DNA of 64,000 nt from Flavobacteriales bacterium (GTDB lineage: Bacteria; Bacteroidota; Bacteroidia; Flavobacteriales; Schleiferiaceae). Shown here in pieces: positions 62,393 to 64,000 of the stretch (positions are counted from its first letter, which is position 1; each line of letters opens with the position of its first letter). Made by a program: the position numbers and the translations under genes. The notes under the pieces are model-generated. The model was not told the origin of the DNA and ran no database searches. It was given only the letters and a program-made list of their open reading frames with translations. The DNA lies in assembly GCA_017795025.1 (NCBI GenBank), contig CP051243.1:3124897-3188896 (forward strand), written 5' to 3'.

Positions 62393-63388
62393 TTAGAGGT
62401 ACCAATAATCGCGTCCCTTTCGCAGTAATCGAGAGATGAGAAATGCCTCTAGGTCTTTTCGCTCTGCTGGGTTTGGGTACACCCCTATTAATAGTTTTAA
62501 ACCTGGACGCGCTTCGATATTGCGGTAATCCTCAATTTTTTGATCATTTATCCCATTGGGATAGCGAGAAGGCTTTAAGTCCATCCAGCGAAAGCGAAGG
62601 CCCCATTCATTTAAAAGGGCAGCCGTTATTCTCGCTTTGCGTCCAGACCCCCATAGAATTAATTCTTCAAATGATTCGAGCTCTATAAAACGACGGATCT
62701 TAAGTCGAAAAAAGGCTTCTTGTTGGTAGTGCTCGGAATTGCGTGAGGTACGAGCGGGGTGCTCCCGCCAAAGCAGGGTAGTGGCACTCAAGCTTTGTAC
62801 ATCAAACTGATGTTGATAGCAGCGAAAACACCAATCGTAATCTTCAGGGTAGGATAGCCCATCAAAGCCCCCAACCTTTAGGAGCTCTTCTCTGCGCATC
62901 AGCCAATTGGGAGAAGCAATTGGGCATTCTCGGTAAATTTCTTCCCAGGTATAACCATTTAAATTGGTCTCGTTTAACCAATTCTGATATTTAGCATAAC
63001 CCTTTGAAATTGGGCGATCTGAGAAATATTGTGCTAAACCTGTGACAATGGTTTTCGGCTTAGCGCCTTCCAAAAAGTCGACCATTAAGCGTAGGCGTTC
63101 CTCGGGAAAACGATCATCAGCATCAATGCGTCCAATGTACTTCCCACGTGCTTTTTTTAAACCTAATTGAAGGGCGGGAAGGATGCCTTTTTGGTCATTT
63201 TCGAAAAGTCGGAACCGAGCATCTTCGAACACGAATTCGGAGACAATTTCGGCACCTGCATCGGTCGATTGATCGTTAACCGCGATAAGCTCCCAATCTT
63301 CAAAATCCTGCTCTAAAACCGAAAGGAGGGCTTCGCGCAAAAAGCGCTCGGCTTGAAAAAAAGGCATGATGAGGGAAACTTTCGGCAT
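62393..63388 (-). CDS. Family 2 glycosyltransferase
   Basis: A 331-residue cytoplasmic GT-A enzyme from the ATG at 63388; an extended reading from 63454 would overlap the upstream gene and is rejected. It begins MPKVSLIMPFFQAERFLREAL, has the nucleotide-binding AVNDQSTDAG motif, the DxD motif in GRIDADDRFPEER (about 95-107), and the acceptor-side SYPEDYDWCFRCY (about 177-190). No membrane segment is evident. It probably adds a sugar to an envelope glycan. It lies 8 bases after the DUF2059 gene and is the last of this unit. Confidence 0.9.
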   Translation of the reverse strand: MPKVSLIMPFFQAERFLREALLSVLEQDFEDWELIAVNDQSTDAGAEIVSEFVFEDARFRLFENDQKGILPALQLGLKKARGKYIGRIDADDRFPEERLRLMVDFLEGAKPKTIVTGLAQYFSDRPISKGYAKYQNWLNETNLNGYTWEEIYRECPIASPNWLMRREELLKVGGFDGLSYPEDYDWCFRCYQHQFDVQSLSATTLLWREHPARTSRNSEHYQQEAFFRLKIRRFIELESFEELILWGSGRKARITAALLNEWGLRFRWMDLKPSRYPNGINDQKIEDYRNIEARPGLKLLIGVYPNPAERKDLEAFLISRLLRKGRDYWYL

Positions 63389-63396
63389 GAGTGGTT

Positions 63397-63840
63397 TTAT
63401 TCTTCCTCGGCTTCCAAACGCGCTTGAATCATGATGGCAATTTCTCGCCCCCATGCTTCACCCACTTGCATAGATTCTTGGGTAATTATGGGTGTTTTTT
63501 CTTGTAGTTTCTTTCCAATGGGCGATTCATAAAAGGCGATGAGCTGTTTAATGTCATCATGGGTATAATGTCGTGCGTAAATGGGAACAATTTTATCTAC
63601 TAGGGCCTCGGCACTAATCTCTTCTCTTATTCCAGCCCAAAAGGCATCGGGTACATCAGGTAAAATCTTTTTATAGTTTTCAATCATGCGGTCCATCAAT
63701 TGACCAGCCGATCCTACGGAGCCCGACAATTCAATCAACTTTCGGATGTCCTTTTCAAATTGAGCTTCGATTTGGGCATTAGCCTGTAGGGTAAACAAAC
63801 AGAAAAGAATTCCTAGGGCTTTGATTTTGAGATGATTCAT
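63397..63840 (-). CDS. DUF2059 secreted protein
   Basis: A 147-residue protein with a signal peptide (1-22, ANA/Q) and a helical DUF2059 domain (about 65-135): VPDAFWAGIREEISAEALVDKIVPIYARHYTHDDIKQLIAFYESPIGKK is the family core, with the conserved Y-T-x-x-D-I-K-x-L-I-x-F-Y-E-S-P-x-G motif. These are short periplasmic proteins of unknown function. Acidic C-terminal end. The glycosyltransferase gene follows 8 bases downstream. Confidence 0.9.
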   Translation of the reverse strand: MNHLKIKALGILFCLFTLQANAQIEAQFEKDIRKLIELSGSVGSAGQLMDRMIENYKKILPDVPDAFWAGIREEISAEALVDKIVPIYARHYTHDDIKQLIAFYESPIGKKLQEKTPIITQESMQVGEAWGREIAIMIQARLEAEEE

Positions 63841-64000
63841 ATTGATAAATTGAAATTAGGGCAAGTTAACCATGCCTTAGAAGCACGCTTCAGAAAGTCC
63901 TGATCGCTTAAAATAACAGGTTTTATCTAAGAAACAGTGCGTGGCTTTAAAGGTAGTTTGTTTTCTTTTTTCGAAATTCACCTGATGCAACTAATTATTC

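Noticed and set aside
63984-64000. ATG at 63984 on the plus strand, reading M-Q-L-I-I up to the edge
   Set aside because: Only five codons are visible, with no promoter match upstream; it may be the start of a gene that lies outside the window but cannot be supported. The rest of 63841-64000 shows no clear feature.
1-64000. CRISPR arrays, insertion sequences, tRNA or rRNA genes
   Set aside because: No regularly spaced direct repeats, transposase-like reading frames or tRNA-like cloverleaf sequences were seen in the gaps between genes; the longest gap (4757-4974) holds only the divergent upstream regions of ftsX and the SPOR-tailed gene.

Overview
The window looks like chromosomal core sequence from a marine-type Bacteroidota, most likely order Flavobacteriales (Cryomorphaceae/Schleiferiaceae-like; this placement is inference). 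The evidence is: the gliding/type 9 secretion protein SprA, several proteins with T9SS type A C-terminal sorting domains, an alternative complex III (Act) operon joined to an aa3-type oxidase, the ftsX-DUF3098-uppP-truB block, Omp28-type lipoproteins, promoters resembling the Bacteroidota TTG-N19/20-TAnnTTTG consensus, and few Shine-Dalgarno-like sites. I see no rRNA, tRNA, CRISPR array, insertion sequence, phage or integron signal. No stretch longer than about 220 bases lacks a gene.

Layout. 1-4756: edge of an M1-peptidase-like lipoprotein, a small holin-like membrane protein, two secreted outer-membrane-type proteins and a 749-residue membrane-anchored protein ending in a SPOR domain. 4920-12553: ftsX-DUF3098-uppP-truB, a Crp/Fnr-like regulator, a DinB-like protein, MmcQ/YjbR, DUF502 and a T9SS-exported PNGase F-like glycoamidase. 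12555-15584 (minus): response regulator, membrane HEAT-repeat protein and processive family 2 glycosyltransferase in one tight operon. 15690-21250: sirtuin without zinc cysteines, then rimP-nusA-infB behind a terminator-like leader hairpin. 21266-21679: a SPOR-like secreted protein.

21809-33187 is an 11-kb respiratory operon: ActA (six haem c motifs), ActB, ActC, ActD, ActE, ActF, CoxB, CoxA, ending in a terminator. 33193-35210 holds ruvB-queG. 35226-40561 (minus) is a set of extracytoplasmic thioredoxin-fold proteins (T9SS-exported Omp28-like protein, TlpA, Omp28 lipoprotein) with a DUF6029 outer-membrane protein. 41450-51899: ruvA-sprA-gcvH-vanZ, then two tandem tonB genes. 51921-57176: cysQ, then the second oxidase block (haem O synthase, two COX3-type subunits, COX4-like, SCO, DUF420 and a small CxxC membrane protein). 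57190-62391: tolC and an efflux adaptor without a pump gene, tsaB and a 7TM histidine kinase. 62393-63840 (minus): a DUF2059 secreted protein and a family 2 glycosyltransferase.

Together the genes make a quinol-oxidising, oxygen-reducing chain with its copper and haem assembly factors, plus envelope functions (T9SS export, TonB energy coupling, undecaprenyl recycling, polysaccharide synthesis) and housekeeping translation and repair genes. The least understood parts are the response regulator-HEAT-glycosyltransferase operon, the extracellular thioredoxin cluster, the SPOR-tailed 749-residue protein and the CxxC membrane protein after DUF420.
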